Source: Galdieria partita
Taxonomy: Eukaryota; Rhodophyta; Bangiophyceae; Galdieriales; Galdieriaceae
Direction: 5' to 3'
Length of the DNA stretch: 64,000 nucleotides
Assembly: GCA_025991245.1 (NCBI GenBank)
Contig: BQMJ01000032.1
Coordinates: 161,452-225,451, forward strand
Every line of letters starts with the position of its first letter. Position 1 is the stretch's first letter. Positions 1-10,697 of this stretch are shown piece by piece. The notes below the pieces were generated by a model, which was not told the DNA's origin, ran no database searches, and was given only the letters and a program-made list of their open reading frames with translations. Made by a program: the position numbers and the translations under genes.

Positions 1-3000
1 TGGATGAATTAGGAACATTAAGAAATAAAACTCGGCTACAAATGCCCTGAGGCATCCAGAAATCATGATCTGGGTAAATATCATTCAATGCATTCTGGTT
101 GGATGTTGCCAAATGCATAACATGATGACTGGAATGGGTTTGATAACGAAAGCGATACAAATCAGCAATGCAAGGAGCCGCACGTCCTTGTTCTTCCAAC
201 TGAATAAAAGGAAACTTCAAACGAATCAATCTTGAAAATAAAGAAACTTGTTGTGGAGATAAATGATCCAAAGTATCATTATTTGCAGAACGATACTGAA
301 CAATAGGAGCTAATTGCAAGTCATCACCAATAAGAATCGTTCGTAATGGTTGATACCTGACAAATAAAATGAACTGATTCCATTCCGTAACTAGAGCAGC
401 CTCTTCTACTACAGCAGCCACTATGTGGATGTGTCCATCAGAAGGCCAGTGTTCTCCATACTTCTTCAAAGACGCAAAGGTACTAATTACCAACTCACAA
501 TGAGAAAGCAATTCTTTAAAATAGACAGAAAAATTTTGACGAAAACTTCGCAATAGAGAATCGCACTTTTTAAGCAGTATACAATCTCGCAATAAAGCCA
601 TTCGCTTCCAATTACGACTCTTTTCCATTTCTTTTTTAGTCGGGTACTTCTGAATGGCTGTTTGTAACCATGGCGCACCTATTTCATCCAAGTATTTGTT
701 CAATAGATGGGGATGCGTTTCATACTCGTCAATGGCCTCACAAAGACGATTCAACCATTTGTCCTCTTCAGAATACTGAGATTGTCGATATTCCTGGGAA
801 AACTCTGATAAATGCTTCCAAAGTTTGGCTCGGAATTCCTTCAACACATAGTGATGACCTTCCAATGTAAATTGTCTAGTAATCTTGTCATTAGATTGTC
901 TTCCTAACCTTAAAATTGGCTGAAGGAGAGGATGTAACATAGTTACAGAACGACAAATTGACAAGTCCATTCCTGAATAGCGATGTTCCTTAGGATAGCA
1001 ATGCTGAAGAACTTTGTTTGCTAAATGATCAGCAGCTTCGTTAGACTGAGCTACGATCATCAGAACAGAAGACGAAGCACTTTGACGTTCCTGCTTCCTG
1101 TTAACAAATCCATTTTGCAAGAAAAATTGGATGATGCAACTAGCAACTTCGGTCTTACCTGTTCCGGGAGGTCCTCGAATGAGAACCATTCGTTGTAACC
1201 AACTTGCACATAGTGCTGTTCTCTGGGCGTTGTACAGATAAACAGAAGATGACGTATCATAACGTGTATTATTCCTGTCTGAAGCAACAAAAGAACAAGA
1301 AATGTTCATAAAAGTCTCGCCCAATTTGCGAAGGAACACAAAAGAACGAAACTTTTCATTTGCCTCAACTTGAAAGTTTGGGACAATATTGCCAAGACTC
1401 GAGAGAAGCCCTTGCACGTCAGTTATAAACGGATAGAGACATATTTCCTGATGAGTTTCATCATTTACAGCCATCTCCAAGGTCTTACTGTCCAACAATG
1501 AAAAGGACTCCTGCGTCAGAACACGCGAGAAAAACTCGGGGATTACTTCTTCATGTTGGTCTTTCTCCAAATTCGCAATGGATAAAGTGTGCCAATCATA
1601 AAGCTCTTGTAAAACTTCTTGGTGAATGTCATTCGGAGCTTCCAAGCAAATTAAATACATTTTCGTTCCAGCCTCCGACCAATCTATCCGATCATTGGAT
1701 ACAAATGAAATAGAAAATATCTGCATAGAACTTTGGCTTGCTTGCTTATCATACTCCCATTTTACAGAATAACAAAGACCAGCCCATTGAATATCATTCC
1801 AATGCAAATAATCGCAATCTTCCAAACAGTTGTCAATTCTATCACAGAAGAACAAAGCACCCAGTTTTCCGAAAGACGAGATTCTAGCCGGTTCATCACC
1901 ACTTCCGAGGGAACGTACCTGGGCAGTATATGAAAATAAAAAATGCCCTTTCTCTACTTGACAGCTTGAAAGTTTGCTTTGTTCCACATAGGTGACAGAA
2001 AAAATAAAACTTCGTTCTGTCTCTATTCCTTCCTTGTGTGTTTCCAATGCTGAGTACAATTTATATGTCAATTCTGCTTTGCAAATAGTGAACAAAGAAC
2101 AGAGATAACTTATTGCAGAAGGATAACACCAGGAAGGAGGAATGATGCACGAATCATTAATCACTAAAGCACGCAAATATGAAATATCTGGAAAACAACA
2201 ATCTATACCAGTTAACTTTTTCCAAAAATCCAAATGCATCAATATCAATTGACGCAACTTGACTTCTGATGGACAAGGAGGACCTTTTCTGCGCTTCCTC
2301 ATAAGCTCCAAAATACGAAGCAAAACAATGAAACACAATTGCCAGCATCTTCCAAGGAACACGCTTTTCTTTCCAAAACTCTGAAACGACAAAAAATGTT
2401 TCAACTTTTGCAAAAAATGCCTCCAAGGATCCATTGAGTCACTATATTCTGTATCCGAGAAACAAATGACAAAGATTGCCAAATGCATTCCCATCGCAGA
2501 GTTTTGGAACGAATAATAAAGCCAAAACAGGCAATTACTCAATTTCTCCAAATCCTCTTCTTTTTCTAAAAGGTTTTCTACAGAGGCTGCAGTTACTGAG
2601 TGAATCAATTCATAGAAGTAAGATAATGTCAGCTTGATAAAGGAATACTGATGATCCTTTGCAGCATTTGCAATGGGAACTTTATAAGTCTCGAGGAATT
2701 GATTCCATTCTTTTTGGTTCGTCTTTCTCGATAGGAAGATTCGTAAGTCACTTAGTGGTAACTTTTGTAAAATTGGAACAACCAAGCAATATACGAATTC
2801 GGAATTTTGATAGCAAACCATACTGCGCAACAAATTGATAAACAAGTTCAATTTCCAAGGAACCGGTTTTCCTATAACTTGTAGATGAAATGCAACTCTT
2901 TCAACGAGTTGTTTCACAATGTTGAAAGCATTACTAGGAGCATCATTTTCGTTTATAGTGTGAATTTGGAAAGAATCTTTGTTTGCCTCTATTTTACGAA

Positions 3001-3408
3001 GCAATACGAAGCAAGTTGGAAACAGATACACTTCTTCCATAGACAGTGAAGAAAAGTTGCCTAGTCGAGACATCAGTGGTACAAACCAGTTTTCCCAAGC
3101 AGCTGTTTGGTCCAACCAACTACCAACTGATTGAATGTTCTTGTTCTCTTTGACAGAATAGCTTTCAAAAATATCTTCCAACTTCTTGTTTGTTTCTTTT
3201 TGTATTCGAGACACTATGTCACTCCAAACATCCTGCTGTCCTGTTTCAGTCAAAATTTGAGATTTGGTTTGAGCTAACTTGCCTCTTGACTGATAAGGTA
3301 ATAAAGTGTACTGCAAACAAGAAAAGTAAGCTCTTCGTCTTGAAGATAGAATTGAGCAGCCTCTCTAGTGCGCCAATATTTTTGAGCAAATGTATAAAGT
3401 CTCTTCAT
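1..3408 (-). CDS. AQR: Aquarius-like SF1 RNA helicase (intron-binding protein type), 3' end outside window
   Basis: Open on the minus strand from the window edge up to an intron at 3241-3278 (38 bp, GT...AG); a short first exon at 3279-3408 starts at the ATG at 3408. About 1123 residues lie in the window and the C-terminus is missing. Helicase motif I GPPGTGKTEVA is at residue ~733. Motif II is VVEEAA, and the region after it (LIGDDLQLAP, then LFSRLIRLKFPF and EQGRAAPCIADLYRFRYQ) follows Aquarius (IBP160/EMB-4) closely, including the QGRA segment. Aquarius binds introns in the spliceosome and couples splicing to snoRNP assembly. The long N-terminal part is poorly recognisable and shorter than in human AQR. 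A different UPF1-like SF1 helicase is the alternative. The true first exon could lie further upstream, but no in-frame ATG is present before a stop. Confidence 0.65.
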
Positions 3409-3679
3409 TTGGCGCCATTGTTTGTAAGCATTTTTTCTTTGAAAGCAAACCACATTTTAAGAGACAAATGACTCTTCAACTCCTTCTATCTCAAATGAAA
3501 CGTGCTTGAACCGTTGAAAAACCAAGTCTTTATTTTATCTAATGACTTATATTCTATTCCAAAATCGATATTTCCTTGTCACACTATCCAGTGGAGAAAT
3601 ATTCTCGATATGTGCCAAGGAAATGATAAACTTACTCGGTGTTTTGGTAATTCTTACAAGTACAAAAAACTTCAAACGT

Positions 3680-4028
3680 CTAGACTGCATTCCTATCTAC
3701 AGTTAAACCTGCCATGTTCGACAGAAACCAAGCATTGATAGTTTTCAGCTTTTCCAAATCTTGACTTGGGTGCAGCATAAACTGTAGACACTATACAAAA
3801 CAAAGACTTGAGCTGAAAGACACCGACAGAGAAGGAAACGTACCTCTTGATCATCAGTCACTTTGAGCCTTACTTTACCATCCTTGCCTCGGTATTTCAC
3901 AGAATACCTCGTCTATTTCTCTTTCATAAAGGCATAACAGAACAATACTTGCGTACCTTGTTTGGTTTATTGAAAAACATATCTTGCACGCTGGACATAA
4001 AAACTGACCATTCTTCCAAGTAAACCAT
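3680..4028 (-). CDS. SRP9: Signal recognition particle 9 kDa subunit, SRP9
   Basis: Three exons, 3957-4028, 3844-3912 and 3680-3790, joined by 44-bp and 53-bp GT...AG introns give an 83-residue protein (human SRP9 is 86). The joins restore a continuous SRP9 pattern: an N-terminal LEEW segment, then RYSVKYRGKDGKVRLKVTDD, then a C-terminal helix with LEKLKTINAWF. SRP9 pairs with SRP14 to bind the Alu domain of SRP RNA and cause elongation arrest in the cytosol. The second intron removes a stop-containing stretch, so no single open frame shows the gene. Its start lies only 58 bp from the divergent transporter start at 4087, so the two probably share a promoter. It is upstream of the Aquarius-like gene on the same strand. 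Confidence 0.85.
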
Positions 4029-4086
4029 TGGATTAGAAAAATAATTTTGGATCAAGTGGGATTGATTGATTGACTTGTTGTGTCCG

Positions 4087-5610
4087 ATGACGAGTACCGA
4101 AGAAGGTTCTATACAAACTGTAGAGGAAGAACCTCCCAAGAATATATACGACAGGGTGAACCAAAAACTTGCTTCAGCAAGGTATAGTGAAGATCATCAA
4201 GCTGAACGATATAGAGAAGAAGAAGTTCGTCTATATGGTGGGTTTCGCTCACCTACCATCAGCACTATAGTATCGGGTATAGGTTTCTTTTCCGAAGCCT
4301 ATGACTTGTATGTTGTCAATGTATTGAGTGAATTGTGGAAGAAAGAATATTCTACATATTTCTCCCAGAACAGCGGAATGATTTCCCGAATAGGCAATTC
4401 TGCCATCGTTGGTGCTATTGTTGGTCAGCTTTTCTTTGGCCTTATTGGTGACAGAGTTGGTCGGAAAGCTGGACTTTTGGTGACTTCCTTCATTTTGTTT
4501 TTGGGTCCTGTCCTTAGCTCTGTTTCTTTTGGTGCAAATGGAAGTGTAAATGGCTTATTCTGGATGCTTGTTGTGGTTCGTGGTTTTCTTGGAGTTGGCA
4601 TAGGCGGTGAGTATCCTTGTGCTTCGGTTTCTGCTGCAGAAGCAGGGGATGATGCGAAAGTAAAACGAGGGAAAACTGTGTTATTTGTTTTCTCGATGCA
4701 GGGCGTCGGTCAAGTTGTTGGCATCGTTGTTGCTATCATAGCTTTGCTTTTTACCAAAAGTAATTTTCATGTCGATAATACTTCAGGTTTCCATGCGGTG
4801 TGGAGGTTTGTTTTGGCTTTTGGTGCACTACCGATCATTCCTGTATTTGTTCTGAGAACCAGAATGAGAGACTCATTGAGGTTTCGTATTGCAGGATATA
4901 AGCGTCGGAAAGTTCCTATGTTAGTTACTTTCCGTTATTATTGGCTTCGTCTAGTTGGAACTGCAGGGTGCTGGTTTTTGAACGATATAGTGCAGTATTC
5001 AAATGGTATATTTTCTTCGGAAATTATTACTGGTGTTGTGGCTGGTAGTGATAAAACTGTTTTAGATATTGCCATGTTTACACTTTTAGTTGCAATTTTA
5101 ACGTTACCAGGATATTATGTTGCTGCATTGACGGTTGACAAGATTGGACATAAAAGGTTGCAGATCATTGGATTTACTTGTGTTGGTCTATGTGGCATTC
5201 TAATCGGTGGACTTATTAATCAGTTAGAGAATCAACCTGGCGCATTTATTCTCATGTATGGAATTTTCCTTTTCTTTGTTCAGTTTGGTTCAAATACTAC
5301 AACTTTTCTTCTTGCCGCTGAACTTTATTCAACACCAGTTCGAACGACATGTGCGGGTATTTCAGCTGCTGTTGGAAAAGCGGGAGCTGCTATTGGAACT
5401 CAATTCTTAGGTCCCATTGAACATGCATTTAGTGGCAATAATGGTGTTCGAGCAGTGTTTATTATTGCTGGTGGTATCAGTTTATTAGGTGCTTTACTTA
5501 CGTGGTGGGTTATTCCGGAACCCAATAAGAGAACTTTGGAAGATGAGGACTTTAGTTTTGCTGAATACTGTATTCGACATGGAGTAGATGCAAAGTTATT
5601 TTCCTCGTAG
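4087..5610 (+). CDS. MFS transporter of the PHS (PHT1-like phosphate:H+ symporter) family
   Basis: Single-exon gene of 507 residues starting at the ATG at 4087; the frame is open upstream, but only with a TTG. It shows the family landmarks in order: FFSEAYDLYVVNVLSELW near TM1 (PHT1 FF.DAYDLF), GQLFFGLIGDRVGRKAG in the TM2-TM3 loop (MFS signature), GIGGEYPCASVSAAEAG in TM4 (PHT1 GIGGDYPLSA), a MQGVGQVVG segment in TM5, and a C-terminal PEPNKRTLED resembling sugar/phosphate MFS tails. About 12 hydrophobic spans are visible. PHS members import inorganic phosphate with protons at the plasma membrane. The substrate is inferred: the Asp in GGDYP is Glu here and SA is replaced by CA, so a related organic substrate is possible. 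Confidence 0.8.
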   Translation: MTSTEEGSIQTVEEEPPKNIYDRVNQKLASARYSEDHQAERYREEEVRLYGGFRSPTISTIVSGIGFFSEAYDLYVVNVLSELWKKEYSTYFSQNSGMISRIGNSAIVGAIVGQLFFGLIGDRVGRKAGLLVTSFILFLGPVLSSVSFGANGSVNGLFWMLVVVRGFLGVGIGGEYPCASVSAAEAGDDAKVKRGKTVLFVFSMQGVGQVVGIVVAIIALLFTKSNFHVDNTSGFHAVWRFVLAFGALPIIPVFVLRTRMRDSLRFRIAGYKRRKVPMLVTFRYYWLRLVGTAGCWFLNDIVQYSNGIFSSEIITGVVAGSDKTVLDIAMFTLLVAILTLPGYYVAALTVDKIGHKRLQIIGFTCVGLCGILIGGLINQLENQPGAFILMYGIFLFFVQFGSNTTTFLLAAELYSTPVRTTCAGISAAVGKAGAAIGTQFLGPIEHAFSGNNGVRAVFIIAGGISLLGALLTWWVIPEPNKRTLEDEDFSFAEYCIRHGVDAKLFSS

Positions 5611-5767
5611 TATTATTACTTATTCTCCAATTGTTCAATGATGGTGAGTCATCAGAAAAGTGTCAGATGGCATATGATTATATCGAAATATTGTGTTGCA
5701 TCTGTGATACTTTTATAAAAGTTTTTGATCATCTCGTTTATAATGTACAACAGTTTCAAGAAGACTC

Positions 5768-7288
5768 TTACTTAACATTCAAATATAGAATAACTGGCAA
5801 TTTCCAGGCCTGACTAAGATCTCTTTCTGCTGCTCGTTGTATCCACTTTAAATTGGAGCCTTGTGGACCCAACACCATTCCGACTTGAGACTTTCGTTCT
5901 AGCAAAATTTGTTCTTCAACCGCAACTACTCCAGAAGATATCAATTGACAACTCTCCAACTGAAACTTGGCATGATAAGGAACTTCAAAATGTACACAAT
6001 GCAACAATTTCTCTCGAAGAATATCTTCCATCATATCTACAAACGAACCACCATATGGACTAGCAGTAGGTGACAACCATGTACCAGGTTTGCACATTTC
6101 AAAAAGAAAATCTCGTACGTGATCGATTCCTTTATCCTTCTTGGCAGAAATCATAAAGCTCATAGCGAATGGAAAAATATCATAAAATTCCTTTGCCATA
6201 TCCGGAAGATACTGACGATTGGCTAAATGGTCCACTTTGTTCAAACCCAATATCCAGACTTGTTTGTTGTTGCCTTGTATTGAAAGAATATTCTTTTGAA
6301 TATTCATGGCTTCTTGTTGAGTCAACACATGGGTAAGAAATTCCTTTCCTTGTTCCTCCATTCGTTGTTTCAGTTCTATCAGCATTCGTTTGGTCGCTTC
6401 TCTAGCTGTCTTACAACTGCTATCCACAATAACAAAACATACATCAGCATTCCAAGCTGCATTCCAAGCTGCTATAAGAAATGTTCGTTCATGATGAACT
6501 TTGGCAGCATCATCACTACCAATCATTCCAGGAGTATCTAAAAATAACAACACTTTGATATACTGTTGGAAATAGAAATGAGTTATCTACTTACCGTAAA
6601 TCAACAATTGCTTTTCATCTCTGGTCACATATACACTATGCGTCTTTCTAGTGGTATTTCTCTTTCTAGATACTGCTACTACTTTGTTTCCTAAAAGTCT
6701 ATTCAACAATGTAGATTTTCCAGCGTTAGGTAGTCCAATCACTGCTACACTTGCTGTCTTTTGTTGTTCTACAGGAACATTGACGCTCCAAGTCTTCGAA
6801 AAAGCTTCCGAAATTGCACTAGGTAACAAAAGACGTTGGTCTTTTTCTCCCGACCGAAACATTTTTCCAACGATACCCCGCAACTTGAGATATTCCTTTT
6901 CAGTCAACTGCAATAAGTTCTCTCCTCTATAAAAGGTTTGATAAATCGTATTGTCTTGTTTCTCTTGTTGGAACAAATCTTCTTTGGTTTTCTCTTCCAC
7001 TGAATTGGCAAAATGTACCGCAAAGTCGTCACTTTTTTGAATTCTCTTGGTCGGTAACAACATAGAAGCCTTATGAGGGCTCGCTTGTTTCTTAGTTGGA
7101 ATCGATTCATAAACAACTTGTACTTGCTGTGGCGCGTCAACTTTAGGTCGTTCCTTTGTCCAGGATATTCTCTTTAACGAGTTGGAAACAGTCCCACTAC
7201 CACTATTACCGACTGGTTTCCAAGTAATATGCTTTCTAGAAAGAATACTCATATATCGTTTGAATACAATAGAAAAGTAACTTTTCAT
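5768..7288 (-). CDS. ERA: Era-family GTPase, probably organellar (16S/SSU rRNA chaperone)
   Basis: Two exons, 6595-7288 and 5768-6552, flank a 42-bp intron (6553-6594) and give about 492 residues. G1 is GLPNAGKST (~185), the switch I threonines lie in NTTRKT (~211), G3 is DTPG (~237) and G4 is NKVD (~336). The C-terminus carries a KH-type region with [30 protein letters not shown]. Era binds the 3' end of small-subunit rRNA and assists ribosome maturation. A roughly 170-residue N-terminal extension rich in basic and Ser residues suggests import into mitochondrion or plastid. A 12-bp tandem duplication encodes AAWNAAWN just after G3. The intron sits immediately before G3. The gene converges on the phosphate-transporter-like gene. 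Confidence 0.9.
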
Positions 7289-7411
7289 GTCTTTTTGGGA
7301 TATTCCAACTTTCTTGTCACATCAAAGACAAAATCTATGAAAACATGTGCCTCAACTGAGAAATTTTAAAGAACGTGGAGTTGCTACTTTCTTCCATTTT
7401 CACTCGTCCAT

Positions 7412-8818
7412 TTATTTGAATATCGACGGCAAAATATGCAATCGATCCAAATCTCCTATAAGAAGAAACCCACTTGCAACTAGAAACAAGAATAATGCTG
7501 TTCTATTCACGGCATCTTGAACTTTCATGGATAAAGGTACTCCTCGAATCGCTTCCCATAACAAAAATATCATTTGACCGCCATCCAAAGCTGGTATAGG
7601 AAGAGAATTGATCAACGCCAAGTTAATAGATATGGCTGCAGCAAATGAAAAAAGGGACGCCGCATCGTTCTTAGCCAATTCAGCTCCCATACTTACGACT
7701 CCAATAGGACCAGCTAAACCATTCGAAGATTGACGAAAATTGGTAATTAAGCGATACAAACCACCAAACACTTGACTTGAAAAACGTGTAAATTCTGAAT
7801 TGGTCAATTCAATACTGCTCCAGACATTTGTAGGACGCTGCCGAATAATTTTCATATTGGGAATCAGCTCCACTCCTCCTAAAGTAGCTTCTCCATTTTT
7901 GTTACAACACTCAGGCTTCAATTCTATAGAGCGATATTCCTCTCCTCTCTTGATGGTAACTTTTAACACTTTGCCTCCACTTGAACGAATGTTATCAGCC
8001 AGAATCTTTGCTGACATACCAGATGCAGGTATAGGTTCTCCTTGTAACTCCACAATGACATCATTTTGTTGTAAACCTGCTTGACTTGCTGGTCCATTCA
8101 AATTTTGAATATTCATAATTACAGCTCCAGGTGAAAAGGACGGTTCTGCCATACCAAATAAACTGATAGAACTGAATAAAGAAATCCATGCAAAGAAGAT
8201 GTTGGCAACTACACCAGCAGATATTACGATAGCTCTCTGTCCAACAGGTCTATTGGAAAGAAGGTTTGGATCAGATAACTTTTTGGTTTCTCCTGTAGAC
8301 TCATCCTTTGTGGTTTCTTCGGGAAAGGAAACAAAACCTCCCAAGGGTATCATGCGTAAGGAGAATTCAGTTTCGGAGTTTTTTGGTTTATACGATAGAA
8401 AGGACGGACCAAACCCTATAGAAAAATTTTTTACTCGAATTCCTTGTAGTCTTGCAGCAAAGAAATGTCCAGCTTCATGAACTATGATAACCAAAGCAAG
8501 CACAGCTAGACCACTCAAACTACTAGTAAATTGTACAAGAGATGCTGAAGGTGTATATGCCAGTAAAGAGAGCGCCAAATATGTTGGTTGAATATCGTTG
8601 GTAGAAAAAAGACATCGCAAGACTTGCGCCCTTTTTGGGTTGTTGGACCACACTTTTTTATGACGCTGAAGGAAGCAACTCTGATTCCTGAGATATATAT
8701 ACTTGTAACTAAGTGTTCCCTTTTTGGAGTAGCAATCTAGTCTTGGTTTTAGTAGCCAACTACTTTGAAAGCAACAGGTATGTAACCAGTGAAATGATTT
8801 CCTATTAGATATTCTCAT
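7412..8818 (-). CDS. Plastid-type site-2 (M50, RseP/ARASP-like) zinc metalloprotease
   Basis: Intronless, 468 residues. The zinc site HEAGH (residues 114-118) lies in the first membrane span. It is followed by the RseP-type strand with FSIGFGPSFLSY and IPLGGFVSFPEE, a PDZ domain (~235-330, with GPASQAGLQQNDVIVELQG), and the second catalytic motif SLPIPALDGGQM (~410), which supplies the third zinc ligand. The protein family cleaves transmembrane substrates inside the bilayer. An 80-residue basic, Ser/Cys-rich N-terminus that is not part of the protease domain suggests plastid targeting, as in plant ARASP. It follows the Era gene's strand with only ~120 bp between them. Confidence 0.9.
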   Translation of the reverse strand: MRISNRKSFHWLHTCCFQSSWLLKPRLDCYSKKGTLSYKYIYLRNQSCFLQRHKKVWSNNPKRAQVLRCLFSTNDIQPTYLALSLLAYTPSASLVQFTSSLSGLAVLALVIIVHEAGHFFAARLQGIRVKNFSIGFGPSFLSYKPKNSETEFSLRMIPLGGFVSFPEETTKDESTGETKKLSDPNLLSNRPVGQRAIVISAGVVANIFFAWISLFSSISLFGMAEPSFSPGAVIMNIQNLNGPASQAGLQQNDVIVELQGEPIPASGMSAKILADNIRSSGGKVLKVTIKRGEEYRSIELKPECCNKNGEATLGGVELIPNMKIIRQRPTNVWSSIELTNSEFTRFSSQVFGGLYRLITNFRQSSNGLAGPIGVVSMGAELAKNDAASLFSFAAAISINLALINSLPIPALDGGQMIFLLWEAIRGVPLSMKVQDAVNRTALFLFLVASGFLLIGDLDRLHILPSIFK

Positions 8819-8912
8819 TTCCTTGTATCACACCACACATAAATTTCAACTTTGGATTTTGGATCCACATTTATTCATACCACAAAACATTTCCTATCCA
8901 CATCCCATTCTT

Positions 8913-9362
8913 TTATATAAACCCTGACCCCATCATATTGTTGTTGGAACGTTGAATGGCTGCCATAATCAAAGATATCAAGAAGAGTATAGTTACCCAA
9001 AATCTCCAATCCTTGGTCAACAAAGACAACCTAGGAATAGTGAACAGCCTCCTTGGAAACTTGGAACTACTTTGTCTTTTCAGTTTTTCCCAAGGAGAAA
9101 AGGTTTTGGGCTTTTCACTTTCCGAGCTCCCTGTAGCCACGTATTTTACCCACTCAAAATCCCAATCTACACTAGTTGAAGGGATTTCATGGTACGAGCG
9201 TTGAGATACAAACGGTACTCCCTTGCGAGGCTGCGTGTCTTCTGTATAGTCAGACTTGCCCGGTTCTTTTCCACTGCCTTGTTGACAAGCACATAGAGCC
9301 AGACTGTGTTTTCCGGCTCTCGCTGTCGATGAAAATGGATAAAGAATGGCCACAAACATCAT
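8913..9362 (-). CDS. Hypothetical 149-residue protein with one C-terminal membrane span
   Basis: Family not recognised. The reading frame starts with two adjacent ATGs. It has a mildly hydrophobic N-terminus (residues 1-25, resembling a targeting sequence), a polar middle with [11 protein letters not shown], a basic stretch ([13 protein letters not shown]) and one clear membrane span near residues 120-137 ([16 protein letters not shown]). The ORF is the longest in this interval and fills the space between the M50 protease and RAD51. Its start faces RAD51 across about 145 bp, so a shared promoter is likely. Organelle or thylakoid membrane anchoring is a guess from the shape only. Short plus-strand frames over the same stretch begin at non-ATG codons or lack structure. 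Confidence 0.5.
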   Translation of the reverse strand: MMFVAILYPFSSTARAGKHSLALCACQQGSGKEPGKSDYTEDTQPRKGVPFVSQRSYHEIPSTSVDWDFEWVKYVATGSSESEKPKTFSPWEKLKRQSSSKFPRRLFTIPRLSLLTKDWRFWVTILFLISLIMAAIQRSNNNMMGSGFI

Positions 9363-9507
9363 CAGAAACTGTTTTGAAGAAGATCGATTCGGTCGGTCTG
9401 CAGCAATTCTAGGCGGGCCCTCTGAAGATCCTTTTCACCCGATTCAAATTTGTAATTGGACCAACATTTCTGTGTCAACAATCATAGCTCGTGAAACCAA
9501 AGCTGCC

Positions 9508-10578
9508 ATGAGCAAGTCCATGGTTCAAGAACCTATCAAGCCAGAAGAAGATTCTGAAGAGTTATTAGGACCCTTGGCAATACAAAAATTGGAACAAGTT
9601 GGCATTTCCTCAACCGATATCAAAAGGTTACAAGATGCAGGATATCATACTGTGGAATCCGTTGCCTATACAACGAAGAAGACGTTATTAGACGTCAAGG
9701 GAATAAGTGAAGCAAAAGCTGAAAAGATTATCAACGAATGTGCCAAACTGGTAAATATGGGTTTCACAACTGCTTATGAATATCACAAAACGAGACAAGA
9801 GATTATTTCGTTGACTACCGGAAGTCAAGACTTGGATAACTTGCTGGCTGGAGGAATAGAAACTGGTTCTATCACTGAGTTGTTTGGGGAGTTTCGTACA
9901 GGGAAAACTCAATTATGTCATACTCTTTGTGTGACTTGTCAATTGCCCATTGAGAATGGAGGTGGAGAAGGCAAGGCATTGTACATAGACTCGGAAGGTA
10001 CATTTAGACCTGAAAGGATTGTCGCCATTTCGGAACGATATGGCTTGAATAGTGAAGATGTTCTCAACAACATTGCTGTTGCACGTGCATACAATTCGGA
10101 TCATCAACTTCAGTTGTTGACCCAAGCATGTGCGTTGATGGCGGAAAGTAGGTAAGGGAGTCCAATTCGTTGTGTATTTTGAATATTTCTTACATTATTT
10201 AGATATGCTCTTATTGTGGTGGACTCTGCTACTGCTTTATATCGTACTGATTATTCTGGAAGAGGAGAACTTGCCGCCAGACAACAACACATGGCAAGGT
10301 TTCTACGAGCATTACAAAAGCTTGCAGATGAATTTGGTGTTGCTGTTGTTATTACTAATCAAGTAGTTGCACAAGTGGATGGTGGTGCTATGTTTGCCGT
10401 CGATCCCAAAAAGCCTATTGGAGGAAATATTATTGCACATGCATCTCAAACCAGATTATATTTGAGAAAAGGTAGAGCAGAGAATCGTATATGCAAAATA
10501 TATGATTCACCTTGTTTACCTGAAGCAGAAGCAACATTCTCTATCATGACTGATGGTATTCGAGATGCTTCTGATTAG
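9508..10578 (+). CDS. RAD51: RAD51 recombinase
   Basis: Two exons, 9508-10151 and 10203-10578, separated by a 51-bp intron (10152-10202) give 339 residues, the same length as human RAD51. The N-terminal helix-hairpin-helix domain is present ([19 protein letters not shown] and [11 protein letters not shown]). Walker A is GEFRTGKT, Walker B is LIVVDS directly after the intron, and the L2 region holds [30 protein letters not shown]51 forms the filament for homologous pairing in double-strand break repair. The ATG at 9508 was chosen because the family begins there; the frame is open upstream as far as 9346 but that part does not look like RAD51. It converges on G6PD, with 119 bp between the stops. 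Confidence 0.95.
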
Positions 10579-10697
10579 TATTATCCTGATAATGCATTAT
10601 CCATAGAAGAAAACAACTATTTTATATAGAAACATGAAGAACCCATTACTATTTCAACTGAGTGGATTCCAATCCTTTCTATATCCATCACTGAATA

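Noticed and set aside
1498-2426. Short frames inside the Aquarius-like gene on both strands
   Set aside because: The minus-strand helicase frame is open throughout; these are shadows of it.
6587-7140. Alternative frames over the Era first exon (both strands)
   Set aside because: They lack motifs and overlap a frame with clear GTPase signatures.
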